Assembly: GCF_000003605.2 (NCBI RefSeq)
Contig: NW_003122907.1
Location: 770,205-799,637 of the forward strand
Direction: 5' to 3'
DNA length: 29,433 bases
Origin: Saccoglossus kowalevskii
Lineage: Eukaryota > Hemichordata > Enteropneusta > Harrimaniidae
Part shown: positions 11,015 to 21,933 of the stretch, one piece after another
Numbering within the stretch: the stretch's first letter is position 1
How the letters are laid out: the number at the start of each line of letters is the position of its first letter
The notes under the pieces: generated by a model
Databases searched by the model: none
What the model saw: the letters and a program-made list of their open reading frames with translations, nothing else
What the model was told of the DNA's origin: nothing
Program-made: the position numbers and the translations under genes

Positions 11015-11639
11015 ACATTCGGTCTGACTCAACCATCCCATTTATTTTGTTAACTACAAGATACTGTCAATAGTGCTGTATTTAGTGTCAATCAAGTAAT
11101 TGGTTGAATTGAGATACCTAGTGTACAAATGCGTGTTCTATTAGGGCACCCTCTCGGATAACTTTCAATTATCCAAGATACCATTGTAAGCATTCAATTA
11201 ACACCATTCGGCAAAATCCAGTTACCACAGATTTGATTCAGTCATACTACAACTCAATATTGTATTCCTCAACATGAAAACTAGTACCCAGCTAGTCTTT
11301 TCACTCATTTTGACTGAATAGTCATGTTAGTTATGTTCATTACTCTGAGCAGTAGGCTGGTCCCCGCTATCCCAATACACGCCACACAACATTCAATGGA
11401 TATTAGATTAAGGGGCAACATTATTTCAGATATTAAGGCTTTTGTTTTATACATTTACTAATTTCTATGATTAGGTTAACAAATTATTATATATACGTTT
11501 GCCAACTTCTAGGCCATCCGAATTTTACAGTATACTGTGATAGTTGTTTTTTTTTGATGTTTTGAAACCGTTCACTTAGGTAACCGGGATTCGAATTTTC
11601 TCGACGTTGGACTCACAAAAAACACACCAAAGCTCAATT

Positions 11640-11830
11640 CGTGTCACCTTCGATTCTCTCGCTGCCTTGTGCTCCCTCCACGGGACAGCTTCAAATCACT
11701 TTATTAACTCTTCAACTTACTAGCCAATTACAAGTTAGTATCAAAGCTGCAAGGCGTTGCCTCAAAACAAACAGCCAATCACACGAAAGTTTTACACATC
11801 ATAATACAATTGATTAATCGTTACTACATA
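11640..11830 (+). repeat. Diverged duplication, copy 1: CCAAT/homeodomain module
   Basis: This copy contains, in order, TAGCCAATTACAAG (CCAAT at 11724-11728), AGCCAATCACAC (CCAAT at 11775-11779) and TTGATTAATCGTT (core TGATTAATCG at 11811-11820). The same three blocks recur in the same order and orientation at 12107-12215. The block order suggests an old duplication, either of a regulatory module or of an unrecognised dispersed element. A TTCGAATCCCGG-like string on the minus strand just to the left (11586-11597) resembles a B-box but has no partner A-box. Confidence 0.5.
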
Positions 11831-12019
11831 AGGAAAACCACTATCATAGTGTCAACGTCAGTTTATATTTATGGACGCTAATGGTCTTGCAATAACATTC
11901 CACAGTTGACATTAATATACATCATTAGTTGTGGGTTCTGGCCATATACCCTCCAAGATGCCATATAAGCTTGAAATTTACAAGCTCATGAGAATGTGTC
12001 GACAGATCTCAGCCACAGA

Positions 12020-12225
12020 CTATCTCAAGGCTGACCCAAGACTGCGTCTCTTGTGGTGTTCTCGCCAAGACCAACTAAAACTCTTTATTCACTTTCAAAA
12101 CCTTAACCAATTACAAAGCAGTTTAAAAAAACTCTAGGGCGTAACCTTCACACATTCAAGTTGCACATAGCCAATCACACTAAGTACTGGACACGTCATA
12201 TCTTTTGATTAATCGTTCACTATAT
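12020..12225 (+). repeat. Diverged duplication, copy 2: CCAAT/homeodomain module
   Basis: This is the second copy of the module at 11640-11830. AACCAATTACAAAG lies at 12105-12118 (CCAAT 12107-12111), AGCCAATCACAC at 12169-12180 (CCAAT 12171-12175) and TGATTAATCG at 12206-12215. The best-preserved bases are the three motif blocks, while the spacers differ by small insertions. No coding frame is shared between the copies. Confidence 0.5.
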
Positions 12226-13700
12226 CAATAACCGCGAATAAAAACTGTCAGAAATAGTCGTCCGGATAGCGACGGTTATATCGTAATTAGTTCCAAATCA
12301 CTGAGTCAAGTTCCGTCGAGGAACTCACATGAGTCTAAATGATGACAGATATAACACAGCCATTCACTAGTAATCAGCTAAATAAGTCGGTCAGCAGATA
12401 CACACAAACCTAATTCATGACAACACTACAGTTCATGTACAATAGCGGCACAACAACGCTTGAAGATCTACTTCTTTTTCAGAAACACTGAACACATTTT
12501 TCTAAAATTTAGTTTTTAGCATCAATGTGTGAAGTACATTAAAGTTTGAACGTACTTTTATAGTTGGCCACCATTTTAGTATATTTCTTGTGAACAGGGA
12601 ACGTTTTTACTGGTGCAACAGATCGTCTTCAGGATTAAGCTATTTCAGACAGTTGAAATATATTTTAAATCAGTCACGTAAATTCGTCGTTGATTTTTGA
12701 CATAAAAATATCAAAAGTCAGCTGATCAGCTTGATATTTTGTATATATTATGTATGACCAAAAATTTTTGTACGATAAAATAAAATAATTTCGATAAATC
12801 ACGTGGTTTGGACGCAATCTTGAATTTCCAGAAAAGATCCCCCCTAACTTAATTGCGTGCTGGATTGGAGTCAATTGGATTTTCCGGGCCTTTAGCATGG
12901 TACACGTTTCCATTCCCTTTCACTTCCCATCAATTTTCCTAAATGCTACTTACTCATCCAGGCCATCTGCGTTTAGCGAGGTGGGGACATAGTCATGTAA
13001 TATTATAGTACAGGCAGAGGGTCTGACCTGGCACAATAGGCCTTTATAGTGCTCATTGCTTACATTCAGTCAGATATGTAACAGTTAATTCGCACACAGC
13101 ATTTCACATCATTTGTACTGCCCTCATCGAAGGGGTTATGAGAGGGCTATGACACATGTTCCCATTATGACAACACCAATTACTCATGTTGACACATGAT
13201 GAAAGGAAGTTTTGAGCCTTACTATCGCCTCCTGTCGGATTGAAATGAAACATACGCGCGGCAATGGACATCCTTTATACTCCCCATCGTGTATTTGTAT
13301 TATAATAGCTGACATAATTATTGGTGATTGTAATATTTATAGATCAATAAAAAAAATCATTGAATGCCGTTTTGAAATGCTATTGCTAAAAATATATGGA
13401 GAAAACGTTTTTGATTTCCATCCGAAATGCGTAAAAGAAATGAAATTTATGCAAGAAAGGAAATGATACTGTTTTGCATGAATATTACATCACGATATCT
13501 GGCCTTTTATTTCTCATACATGAAAATAAAATCGCGCGAAAAAAGTAAAGTATTTCGCAGTATACATAAGAGAGTCGTAAAGCTGAAACACCTGATCTTG
13601 TTCATATGTTTATTAGCACGCTCAGGGAAAACAGGAGGCACTTGTATTTTACTTGTACTAGATAAGCCTCGGAACATCATCTCAAGTCTAGTTGGTTTTC
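12226..13700. other. Unassigned DNA
   Basis: Open frames at 12674-12913 (minus) and 13212-13729 (plus) are AT-biased, lack domain-like composition and have no clear splice context; I treat them as chance. No repeat or RNA gene was recognised. An E-box, TCACGTGG, lies near 12799. Confidence 0.4.
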
Positions 13701-13707
13701 AACAGCA

Positions 13708-13720
13708 ATTACCTAGCAAC
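13708..13720 (+). promoter_or_regulatory. X-box-like site (RFX)
   Basis: ATTACCTAGCAAC differs at one base from the RFX X-box form GTTACCTAGCAAC. RFX factors drive ciliary genes in animals. No adjacent first exon is recognised, so function is unproven. Confidence 0.3.
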
Positions 13721-14224
13721 TCAGTATAGGAAGGGACCCCTAACTTCTCAGCAAAAGTTGAATGCGTCATTCTATACCATGGGACCCAAAGGTAGTAGGA
13801 CTGAAGGTGATTACGTCATGAGGACACATACGTTTCTTTAGTAACTCATGCATAAGGTTACCCCTCCCCTTCTGAGGCATCATAAAGGTCCAGAAGCATG
13901 TAGAGATATTTAATTGCCACCTTTGAACAATATTTAGTAATGAGTAAGGCTTGAGAGCTCTCCTTCGTTTACATGATTTAAAACTTACTGTCAGGTGAAG
14001 CTAGCTTAGTCAAATTACAGTTCACTGTCGTATTGTCGGTACTACCCTAGACACCACCCCTTAGGCCAGGCTCTGACCTAACTGTAGTCTCCCCCACTGT
14101 CCTTGGACTGGCAGGGGTTGTACTGTTATCGATTCTCATCTCCAATACAAGAGAGCGTTCATTGCTTTGTGTTAGGCAGATTCAACCAATTACAGGCGAC
14201 CTGAAGACTCCCCCATATAGCTGT

Positions 14225-14256
14225 GATTAGGATTAGACCTTAAGCTAATCTGATTA
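14225..14256 (+). promoter_or_regulatory. Cluster of GATTA/TAATC homeodomain cores
   Basis: Four GATTA or TAATC cores fall within 32 bases (14225, 14231, 14246, 14252), one of them in the GGATTA form bound by Otx/Gsc/Pitx-type K50 homeodomains. An inverted ACTCCCC/GGGGAGT pair flanks the cluster (about 14207 and 14257). It is a possible enhancer fragment; motif clustering is the only evidence. Confidence 0.28.
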
Positions 14257-14462
14257 GGGGAGTATTACCACTGGTTGTAATTATATAAGTAGAGGACTAA
14301 TGTTGAATTATTTAAAGTTTCACTTCGTGCTTATTTTGGAAGTAATTCCTGTATGAACACTAGTCTGTGTGGAAAGATTGGGTTGGGTCAGACACTATTC
14401 ATTGTTTTCTTATTTATATAAATACCTTACATATGCAATACCGTATGTCTTGGTTGTATGAC

Positions 14463-14704
14463 TTAAAGGGTGGTGGTCGTCACGCCGCGCATGTGCGACA
14501 TTTGTTTTGGTAAACACTGATTTTTCCATAATCTAATGGGCTCTTCTAATGAAAATCACGAGTACGAGTTTTGACCTGGGTGCAACGTACACTACCGCTG
14601 GCGACTCGTTCGATACCTTACAATCTCCAAAGAAAATACCTCGCTAAAGTTTGGTAACGTCTCAGTTTGTGCAACAGTCATGCGTGGCGCGACGACTACT
14701 TTAA
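14463..14704. mobile_element. T2/Kolobok-like MITE, 242 bp
   Basis: The element is bounded by TTAA on both sides (14463-14466 and 14701-14704). The left end is TTAAAGGGTGGTGGTCGTCA and continues CGCCGCGCATG; the right end in reverse complement is TTAAAGTAGTCGTCGCGCCA and continues CGCATGAC. Apart from a 4-base gap the arms match over about 25-30 bases. A TTAA target duplication followed by AGGG is the pattern of the T2 family and Kolobok transposons. The 190-bp core is noncoding and differs from the 133-bp relatives at 18299 and 22860, which share only the termini. Confidence 0.7.
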
Positions 14705-17700
14705 GCAAATATAATTAGTTCTTACACATATTTTCAAACTTAATTATGGCGATAAATATAAACCAGTAGCATGTGCTCCTGAGAAATTTAAGCCAGTCGC
14801 AAACGAAATTTTTGACATGAAAATATCTTTGCATACGAACGTTTCATTATTCGTAGAACCGAGAATAATTCGACGGGGTAATTTAAAACGAAATTTCATC
14901 CTTGGAAACAGTTGAATTTCGGGTTCCAAAGTTTTAGGTTCTGTGAATAATAAAGCGTTCATATTTATTTACACAAAGAAGTTTCTATTCGCAGGATCGC
15001 CGAATATGTAATTGTGTTATAATTTCGTAATATCCGGGGAAGATTCAAGATTTCCGCTCCATATAGTAAATATCGGTAAATTATTCGCATTTATTTTATA
15101 ACCATTTATACGCCAGCTGACTGTGATCACGAATAAATAACAAGGATTTGGAATTTAATTTGACCGGGAAATTTGTGTCGGTAAAGAAAAACCAGCTTTG
15201 GGTTACATTTAGCAAAGCTGCAACATCGTTAAGTAATCTCGGTACTCAATAGAGATTCCATTGACTCAATAATCGCAATGATGTCATATGAGTGGAGTAA
15301 ATTTACAAAGAATATGCACAATCCTACATATGGTTAAATATACATACACATATAGTGAGTATCCATAATCCATAACTGGGTCATGTTGATACGGGAGAAG
15401 CCGTACTACAATATATTCGATCTCGCACAATATATAATAGTGGTTTACCGTTTAGAGGCATATACCATCCTTACTAAATTGTCGGATAGAGAACCAATGT
15501 TTATAGGCCATTTTAACACTTATTTTTCTTAAGAGAATAAATTTTAATTGCCCACATGTTAAACTATTTTTTATTAATCTATTCGCGAGCGTATAATGGC
15601 TAAAAAAGAGTCGTGAACAATTAATTGTTCCATCCTGAATTGAGTAATTACGCGTAGGACTAATTGCCCAATTACATATATGATACGTGCGACAAATCCA
15701 TATTAAGTATGTAGTTTGTTTTGTCAATTTCATGAATAACTCATGGTCGAAGGAAATGCGACTTAAATTGAAAAGAATATGTACTAAACGTGGTCAATGT
15801 AATAAATCTAATAATTATCCTAACCTTGAGTGATTAGACAGCAATGACCTATATCGTATTTTTACGATATTGCTGATGAAGTATATGGAGGAGTTTCCGG
15901 GTAGGGTCATTTTCTTGAATACTAGTATAACAGTAATAATTAAAAGTACATATTGATATCAAGTGATTTTAATATCATTGCCTATTAGTAATTTTTTTTT
16001 AAATCAGTATTTTTTTCTGTTTTTGTTAAATATTTGTTTTATTGAAATGCATAAAATTATTTATTATTTCATAATTCAAGTCATTTTCCCCCAAACTCGA
16101 TATGTCACTTGACCAATGTTGCCTTCTTTTCAGACATTACCTTCCATGCATTGCGGTTCTTGATTAAACGTGGCTTTGTTGTATCGAGTAATAGGAAACA
16201 CGCCGTATGCATTATTAAAGGCTCTATAAAACAACATGACTAGCTACATGAATGTGTTATAATAAATCCATCAATGCCACAAGATCCTGTCTCAATGTAT
16301 TGCATGTTTTACAATGCGTATTTACATATCAATGGCGCCGACAGGCTGGATTAATTTCCTGTATAATTATTTATGACTTATGTTTTTGTGTTTATTTTTC
16401 GCATGGCATTTTAAAATCTTATTCCGTGACGTTAAAAAGGTTTTGTTTTATTTGGGGACAAGTTACATACATCGCCAGCTTGAAAGGGTTGTCGCGATGC
16501 ATCATGCACGAGTCCCATACGACGTATGTAATGCGCGTGAAATATTTTTTTTTTTCTCCACGAAAGAGGAACGCGCTTCACGAGTACTGCGGAGCTTCTA
16601 CAATAACACAAAAATGATAATTAAATTACAAACATTCGTTCTCTTCGCTCTGGATAAGAAAAATATCACACGACGCCGAAATGAAAATAACATAAATTTC
16701 CAAAATATGGCCACCCCAAAATGGCTGCCGGCATTAACGATAAAATAACTACCGGAAGATATATATACAATTTTTTTTTGAATAATTAATATAGCAATAA
16801 TCGATAAATGAAATCCTATGATAAAGTGAACTTGAGTTTTGATAAAAAAAAACGCATTTGGGATAAACGTTACTGCAAATGTATGTCGTATTTACATACA
16901 TGTACAATATTAGCTTTTTATTGCTTTTCTCAATTGGCAATTAATCGTAAAATATATTGTATCTATATATGTATCGTCACGTGACTTGGGTATTGCTGAC
17001 CTTGGATGTATCATCTACACGAATGGACAATGAATTATGCTGTAAATTACATTTATTACAACAATGGTAGGTTCGGGGTGAATCGAATCATTGATGAACT
17101 AATTGGATTCTCGTGTGAAGTCAGCTGTCGCTGTTGTGTACACAAATGACATTATTTTTTTTAGACGAAGTATCTATCGCCCTCTCGCGGTCAAGCATTT
17201 TTAGTGTTCTCGTGAAGTGTTCTGGTCAAATACATGCATGATTACAGTCTGTGCGTCTATTTGCAGTAAATTTATGATTTTCAGCCAATTATACAGTTAT
17301 AGTTACGCCTGGCACAATTTAGAGCGCGTTGATGACGTAATCAGTGTAAGATATATAGTTCAAAGTTCACAGCCTCGATATCGTTTTCAGTGGTCAATAA
17401 CAGGGTTACATTCTAAATGACTACACAGCCAAACTTTGTTGCCTATTTTAACAACATTGTCATTTTGGCATCACAGAAGCGATTCGCCGTCAGAGGGCGC
17501 TAGTAATTGAAAAGCTCATGAGAATAGGCTGTCAAATTTAAAATCTGGCATGTTCACGTACTGCACACAGTGATGTAACCAAATATCTTCTATTAGAAAG
17601 AACGTATTTAGAATAAATTTGTCACATCTATCACCTGAAAAGACAATAATAATTTGTAAATACGGCCCATAGCCTAAAGTATTAATATAAGGGGGCAAGA

Positions 17701-18000
17701 GGGGGGGGGGAAAGAAAGAATAAAATAGCTGATTATATTTTTCACCTTGACCATGTCTACAAATTTACGTTTTTTATTTATTGAAATTACATTATTACGA
17801 AAATAAAAAGAATTGATTACAGTTTACGAAATTACCTCTTGCCGACCCTCATAATACAAATAAATAAATTACTGTAATGTAAGCACACGTTAAATACAAA
17901 GAGGCAAAAGACGAGGGGGTTGGATGTGTGCTCGGTGTAGCGCCATCAATGTCGTAGCAAATGTGATGGACATACATATATAGCAATGCCAACTGTTGCA
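14705..18000. other. Unassigned AT-rich DNA with scattered small structures
   Basis: No gene is supported. Frames at 14744-14962, 15452-15733, 16252-16748, 16749-16940, 17217-17420 and 17516-17698 look like chance: AT-driven composition, no domains, no splice logic. Small structures seen: a perfect 8-bp stem with a TTTT loop at 15851-15870; two YY1-like cores, ATATGGCC and AAAATGGC, near 16706 and 16720; the palindrome GTCACGTGAC at 16976-16985; and a 10-base G tract at 17701-17710. Confidence 0.4.
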
Positions 18001-18023
18001 TTAAAGCGGGGGTGTCGCTTTAA
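18001..18023. mobile_element. Minimal TTAAAGCG...CGCTTTAA remnant
   Basis: TTAAAGCG at 18001-18008 and its exact reverse complement CGCTTTAA at 18016-18023 are separated by only seven bases. The termini equal the ends of the TTAAAGCG-type MITE that lies intact about 280 bases downstream. This could be a nearly complete internal deletion of such an element, or a chance palindrome. Confidence 0.3.
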
Positions 18024-18298
18024 TTCCAAAAAAGTTTGAAGAATTAATACTTGTTATAATTGTAGCACGGTTGTATGTTTTCGCTGCAATAGTACATCCA
18101 GGACTCTATCATTTGTCCTACCGCCATGACACGTTAATGAATACATTCGCCTTTTATAACATTATATTGGGTCCGGGGCTTTTATCCTCTCGATATCCGT
18201 TGAGGGCGATGTTTCATTTCACTTTTCGCGTCAGTTCTCTCTTTTTGAGCATTTTGACGACTAATGCTGATTAGTTCATTCCTTATACTCATTCACAT

Positions 18299-18431
18299 TT
18301 AAAGCGCGGTGGTCGTCCCGCAGCGCGTGTTCGAATTTCATGTAAATAAACAATGTATTTTACACGCGTTGTATACGTCGCTACGAGTCCCATATCGAAC
18401 AGAACGCGGCACGACGACTACCGCCCTATAA
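18299..18431. mobile_element. T2/Kolobok-like MITE, 133 bp (copy A)
   Basis: The left end is TTAAAGCGCGGTGGTCGTC; the right end in reverse complement reads TTATAGGGCGGTAGTCGTCG, so the right TTAA has mutated to ATAA. The arms extend to a shared TTCGA about 35-40 bases in. The core contains ATGTAAATAAACAATG and ACGCGTTGTATACGTCG and is noncoding. It has the same length as the copy at 22860-22992 and differs from it at about eight positions (about 94% identity), several being transitions. Confidence 0.78.
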
Positions 18432-18450
18432 GTTTTCATCATTCCAATTC

Positions 18451-18583
18451 ATGCTGTCCCCTTCCATCATGTCGTACCTTAGTTCTCTACGCATTTTCCC
18501 CTTCCATCTACGTCGTACCTTAGCTCTCCACGCTGTTGCCCTTTCCATCTACGTCGTAGACATTCCGTACCTTACTATCTCTG
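18451..18583 (+). repeat. Short tandem repeat, three units of about 40 bp
   Basis: Units begin near 18451, 18489 and 18530 and share CCCCTTCCATC, a TCGTACCTTAG block and a CTCTC end. The third unit is interrupted by an insertion. The array starts 19 bases after the MITE copy A. Confidence 0.55.
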
Positions 18584-19174
18584 AATTATACTGTCACCAC
18601 CCTGGTATACCTTCCCCCATAACAAGCCCCGCCTAAAACATACGCCATCCTATATATTATCAATACCAGTACAACAGGACCCTTTTCACCTGAGACCGAT
18701 CCATGTAAACTACCGTTACTTCATGCAGTATATAGTTGACATTTCTGAATTTGGGTCAGCCCAAATTTACTAAGTAGTTGTTTTACGCAAAATATCCTAA
18801 TCTGATGATTATTTTTGTGTCAAAAACACGCAAAGTGACGAACATATCATAGCATAGTCTTCGATTATTATATTCAGAATGATGTAGACTCATTAATTAT
18901 TCACTTTGTTTTAATTTCACTATTTTTGCTGCCAAGTAAAAATTACTAAATATAATCCCAATGAACGCGCAAATTTACAATGGGTCGCATTATTAATATT
19001 TCAAAGAAAATCTGTGAATTTAAAATCCGATGAAAATTTTCAAATATCAAATGTGAAATTAAATACCAGTGAAAAAATAATTTGTTAACAGTATAAGCCA
19101 CAAGCAGATATGTAACTTTCAAATATAATTTAATTTCTCTTTATGCGGGTATCCCACCATACGCTTTGAGGGAT

Positions 19175-19189
19175 GGTTGCTTAGCAACC
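19175..19189. promoter_or_regulatory. Perfect palindromic X-box (RFX site)
   Basis: GGTTGCTTAGCAACC is a perfect inverted repeat with a 1-base centre and fits the RFX consensus (GTTGCY, short spacer, RGCAAC). It lies about 215 bases upstream of a TATA box, with MYB-type CCGTTG at 19232-19237 and E2F-type TTTCCCGCC at 19247-19255 between them. Confidence 0.5.
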
Positions 19190-19389
19190 TCTTTCTACCA
19201 TCATGAATGTGACATTACGTTAAACGGCCTCCCGTTGAATTCTTCGTTTCCCGCCACATTCGGCCGTTATTATGTATCGGTCTAGGATCGTCAGTTGATG
19301 TATTGATGGGCAGTGGTAGAGTCTTGGCAGCGCCGAGTACATACTGCTAGACGTACAACTGGGGAGGTGATTTTCATACAACCGTCGCG

Positions 19390-19397
19390 TATATAAG
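19390..19397 (+). promoter_or_regulatory. TATA box with likely start site near 19421
   Basis: TATATAAG, preceded by CGCG and followed by CTTGCGCC, is a strong TATA element in a GC-flanked setting. A transcription start would fall about 30 bases downstream, near 19418-19425, where CCATAGT is a fair initiator match. An ATG follows at 19482. Confidence 0.42.
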
Positions 19398-19481
19398 CTT
19401 GCGCCCTGCTGCACTGGGGGACCATAGTTTCGAGTATTGACGTCTTATTTTGACAATAACGTGACAACATTTCCAGCTAAA

Positions 19482-19526
19482 ATGTTGATGCTTAGACAGG
19501 CTTACAACAAAAACGACAGCTCACAG
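19482..19526 (+). CDS. Candidate first coding exon (15 codons)
   Basis: The ATG at 19482 has A at -3 (GCTAAAATG) and lies about 60 bases after the predicted start site. Fifteen codons, MLMLRQAYNKNDSSQ, end in CACAG|GTAAAT, a good splice donor in phase 0. If not spliced, the frame continues to a stop at 19749-19751, giving 89 residues with scattered Cys and no recognised domain. I prefer the spliced reading because of the donor and because nothing after it looks like a domain. The 40-bp minisatellite would then sit in the first intron. No downstream exon could be assigned. Confidence 0.3.
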
Positions 19527-19990
19527 GTAAATCGTACACTCTTTCAGTCTCGTAGTATTCCGTGTGTCCATGGTGATTGGAATCCAAACGAATGTGCTTG
19601 CAATGGTGTTATTGCCACACGTCTTTATATGTCAGCGGAGCCTTCGCTTACTACGCGTATTTCGTGTACGCCAATTATGCTAATTGCCCAGTCTTTCTCG
19701 CTCAACACTAGTAGAGATATGATGCTGTTATTATTGCAAACTGTGCTTTGAATGGGTCATTGGCTCTCTTGTTAGCTGGTTCGCTTAATACACTCAAGGT
19801 TGTTTTTACTAGTAACAAACAGTGGATTTGCCGTTCCATGGACCCCGAGTCTGTTAAAGGAAGTCTCTAACGTGCTTCTACGACAATTGGTTTTTTTGTG
19901 TAAAATATGGTGTTCTACATATAAACGCAGTGTTAAGTACTAGAGCATTTACCTTGAAGCAGTATCACATTGTAAATGCGTTGCCGAGGG

Positions 19991-21933
19991 CAATATGTCA
20001 GTATATAGTGGTGTGCATGACATGATTGCCAATATATCAGTAAATAACAGTGGTATGTGACATTATTGATAATATGTCAGTAAATAACGGTGGTATGTGA
20101 CATTATTGATAATATGTCAGTATATAGTGGTGTGCATGACATGATTGCCAATATATCAGTAAATAACGGTGGTATGTGACATTATTGATAATATGTCAGT
20201 AAATAGGGGTAGTATAAGGCATTATTGTCAATATGTCAGTATATAGTGGTGTGCATGACATGATTGCCAATATATCAGTAAATAACGGTGGTGTGTGACA
20301 TTATTGATAATATGTCAGTAAATAGGGGTAGTATAAGGCATTATTGTCAATATATCAGTAAATAACGGTGGTGTGTGACATTATTGATAATATGTCAGTA
20401 AATAGGGGTAGTATAAGGCATTATTGTCAATATGTCAGTAAATAGCGGTGGTATATGGCATTATTGTTAATATGTCAGTAAATAGGGGTAGTATAAGGCA
20501 TTATTGCCAATATGTCAGTAAATAACGGTGATACATTGCCAATATGTCAGGTCAGTAAAGAACGGTGGTTTATCTCATTATTGCCTATATGTCAGTAAAT
20601 AGGGGTAGTACAAGGCATTATTGCCAATATGTCAGTAAATAGCGGTGGTATATGGCATTATTGCCAATATGTCAGTAAATAACTGGTATATGATATGACA
20701 TGACATTATCGCCAATATGTCAGTAAATCAGTGGTATATGGAATTATTGCCAATATGTCAGTAAAGAATGGTGGTATATGGCATTATTGTCAATATGTCA
20801 GTAAAGAATGGTGGTATATGGCATTATTGTCAATATGTCAGGAAAGAATTGTGGTATAAGGCATTATTGTCAATATGTCAGTAAAGAACAGTGGTATATG
20901 GCATTATTGTCAATATGTCAGTAAAGAATGGTGGTATATGGCATTATTGTCAATATATCAGTAAAGAACGGTGGTATATGGAATTATTGCTAATATGCCA
21001 GTAAAGAATGGTAGTATATGGCATTATTGTCAATATGTCAGTAAAGATGGTGGTATATGGCATTATTGTCAATATGTCAGTAAAGAACGGTGGTATATGG
21101 AATTATTGCCAATATGTCAGTAAAAGATGGTGGTATATGGCATTATTGTCAATATGTCAGTAAAGAATGGTGGTGTATGGCATTATTATCAATATGTCAG
21201 TAAAGAATGGTGGTATATGGCATTATTATCAATATGTCAGTAAAGAATTGTGGTATATGGCATTATTGTCAATATGTCAGTAAAGAATGGTGGTATATGG
21301 CATTATTGTCAATATGTCAGTAAAGAATGGTGGTACATGGTATTATTGTCAATATGTCAGTAAATAATGGTGGTATATGGCATTATTGTCAATATGTCAG
21401 TAAAGAATGGTGGTATATGGCATTATTGTCAATATGTCAGTAAAGAATGGTGGTACATGGTATTATTGTCAATATGTCAGTAAATAATGGTGGTATATGG
21501 CATTATTGTCAATATGTCAGTAAAGAATTGTGGTATATGGCATTATTGTCAATATGTCAGTAAAAAATGGTCGTATAAGGCATTATTATCAATATGTCAG
21601 TAAAGAATGGTGGTGTAAGGCATTATTATCAATATGTCAGTAAAGAATTGTGGTATATGGCATTATTGTCAATATGTCAGTAAAGAATGGTGGTATATGG
21701 CATTACTGTCAATATGTCAGTAAAGAATTGTGGTATATGGCATTATTATCAATATGTCAGTAAAGAATGGTGGTATATGGCATTATTGTCAATATGTCAG
21801 TAAAGAATTGTGGTATATGGCATTATTATCAATATGTCAGTAAAGAATGGTGGTATATGGCATTATTGTCAATATGTCAGTAAAGAATGGTGGTATATTG
21901 CATTATTGTCAATATGTCAGTAAATAACGATGT
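19991..21933 (+). repeat. Minisatellite, about 48 copies of a 40-bp unit
   Basis: The unit starts CAATATGTCAGTAAAGAATG and ends GTGGTATATGGCATTATTGT. From about 20860 to the right end the period is almost exactly 40 bp and the copies are highly similar, alternating between variants with GAATGG or GAATTG and TTGTC or TTATC. The left part is more diverged, with units of 39-41 bp. There a three-unit block recurs at 19992, 20111 and 20230, giving a 119-bp higher-order period. Variants with TAGGGGTAGTATAAGG also lie only on the left. Around TGACATTATTG and its partner ATATGTCA each unit holds a near-palindrome that could fold. The array is noncoding: frames shift with the 40-bp period. Confidence 0.95.

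Noticed and set aside
11580..11600. Minus-strand B-box-like TTCGAATCCCGG suggesting a tRNA or SINE
   Set aside because: No A-box or pairing acceptor and D arms in the expected distance on that strand.
13212..13729. Two plus-strand frames of 84 and 100 codons
   Set aside because: Composition follows the AT-rich background, with no domain, no promoter and no splice logic.
15843..15911. Hairpin ATATCGTA-TTTT-TACGATAT within an outer AATGACC/GGTCATT pair
   Set aside because: The stem is only 8 bp and the outer arms 7 bp; too short for a transposon or a miRNA precursor.
16252..16748. Overlapping 121- and 122-codon plus-strand frames
   Set aside because: Longest frames in the window, but rich in Phe/Lys/Ile from AT bias, overlapping each other, with no recognisable motif or conserved-looking composition.
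19300..19330. GGGCAGTGGTAGAGTCT, reminiscent of miR-183/263
   Set aside because: Seed differs and no hairpin with a 20-bp stem can be drawn around it.
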